Shown piece by piece: positions 5,914 through 6,366 of a DNA stretch of 6,366 nt. Position 1 is the first letter of the stretch. The number at the start of each line of letters is the position of its first letter. Where the stretch lies: contig JAUUNJ010000150.1 in NCBI GenBank assembly GCA_030844625.1, positions 1 through 6,366 on the forward strand, written 5' to 3'. Source of the DNA: Roseburia sp. (GTDB lineage: Bacteria > Bacillota > Clostridia > Lachnospirales > Lachnospiraceae). A model generated the notes under the pieces. That model was not told the origin of the DNA, did no database searches, and saw only the letters and a list, made by a program, of their open reading frames with translations. Both the position numbers and the translations under genes were made by a program.

Positions 5914-6366
5914 ATGATACGTCTATTTTTTTTAATTTTGTTTCTTATTTTATATTTTATAGCTTCCCTGCCTATTCAGCTTGCAGAATTTATTATTCAG
6001 CATTTTAACATGGATTTGAGAAACCGAACCAGCCTTTCATTTGTTCAATTTGGTTTGCGATGCGTTTCTGCTATTTCCGGTGTTAAATTAGAGGTCCATG
6101 GCATGGAGAACATTCCACAGGATCAGGCAGTTTTATTTGTAGGCAACCATCAAAGTCTTTTTGACATAATAGTTACTTACCCGCTAATGAAACGCCCCAC
6201 AGGTTACATCGCCAAAAAAGAGATTAAAAAGGTTCCTTTTCTTAGCTGGTGGATGTATTTTGTAAATTGCATTTTTCTGGATAGAAAGAATCCTCGCAAC
6301 GGTCTGAAATCTGTCCTTAATGCTGCAGAAATGATAAAATCCGGAGTTTCCATTTTTTTGTTTCCA
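5914..6366 (+). CDS. plsC: 1-acyl-sn-glycerol-3-phosphate acyltransferase family protein (partial, C-terminus off window)
   Basis: The first 151 residues of a PlsC-type lysophosphatidate acyltransferase are present and run off the right edge. This family transfers an acyl group to the sn-2 position of lysophosphatidic acid at the membrane, making phosphatidic acid for phospholipids. Residues 1-29 are a hydrophobic N-terminal segment that should seat the enzyme in the membrane. The catalytic NHxxxxD motif is intact as NHQSLFD (78-84). GYIAKKEIKKVPFLSWWM (97-114) and FLDRKN (121-126) are the next conserved blocks. IFLFP (147-151) is the start of the FPEGTRS substrate-binding motif, cut by the window end. 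The start is supported by AAAGGAG 8 nt upstream. It is divergent from the glycan-binding genes and has no clear functional link to them. The symbol reflects family membership; some family paralogues act on other acyl acceptors. Confidence 0.93.
   Translation, partial: MIRLFFLILFLILYFIASLPIQLAEFIIQHFNMDLRNRTSLSFVQFGLRCVSAISGVKLEVHGMENIPQDQAVLFVGNHQSLFDIIVTYPLMKRPTGYIAKKEIKKVPFLSWWMYFVNCIFLDRKNPRNGLKSVLNAAEMIKSGVSIFLFP

Noticed and set aside
5735..5917. Hydrophobic 60-residue plus-strand frame before the plsC-like gene
   Set aside because: Its Phe/Ile-rich content follows from AT-rich DNA, there is no ribosome site before its ATG, and it overlaps the promoter and start of the real gene.
1..6366. 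CRISPR array, tRNA, rRNA or insertion sequence
   Set aside because: No regularly spaced repeats, no tRNA-like cloverleaf or rRNA sequence, and no transposase frame were seen on either strand.

Overview
The window looks like chromosome from a low-GC Gram-positive anaerobe, most likely a gut clostridium of the Lachnospiraceae type. This rests on AT-rich intergenic DNA, strong AGGAGG ribosome sites, a lipoprotein sugar-binding protein, an LPXTG-like surface protein and stem-plus-T-run terminators. The taxon is an inference from style, not a match to a known genome.

Layout, left to right. Positions 1-2441 (minus strand) hold the first ~813 residues of a very large membrane-tethered solute-binding protein. 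It carries two carbohydrate-binding-like beta domains ahead of a family 1 sugar-binding fold, and it runs off the left edge. Positions 2442-2638 are an unusual GC-rich, structured spacer. Positions 2639-4324 (minus) encode a conventional 561-residue sugar-binding lipoprotein. Positions 4325-4846 hold its promoter, with a possible operator and a CcpA-type site, then AT-rich DNA, a three-part repeat that can fold two ways, and a 19-bp terminator hairpin. Positions 4847-5626 (minus) encode a secreted, probably wall-anchored protein with a carbohydrate-binding-like domain. Positions 5627-5913 are a divergent promoter region. From 5914 to the right edge (plus) is the first 151 residues of a PlsC-type acyltransferase.

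The three minus-strand genes read as a glycan capture and import locus: a wall-anchored carbohydrate binder, a diffusible lipoprotein receptor for an ABC importer, and a large accessory receptor with built-in binding domains. No permease, ATPase or glycoside hydrolase is visible; the permeases would be expected beyond the left edge. The substrate cannot be read from the sequence. Both minus-strand promoters have a CcpA-like site just upstream, which suggests shared carbon control. The plsC-like gene is divergent and looks functionally unrelated (phospholipid synthesis).
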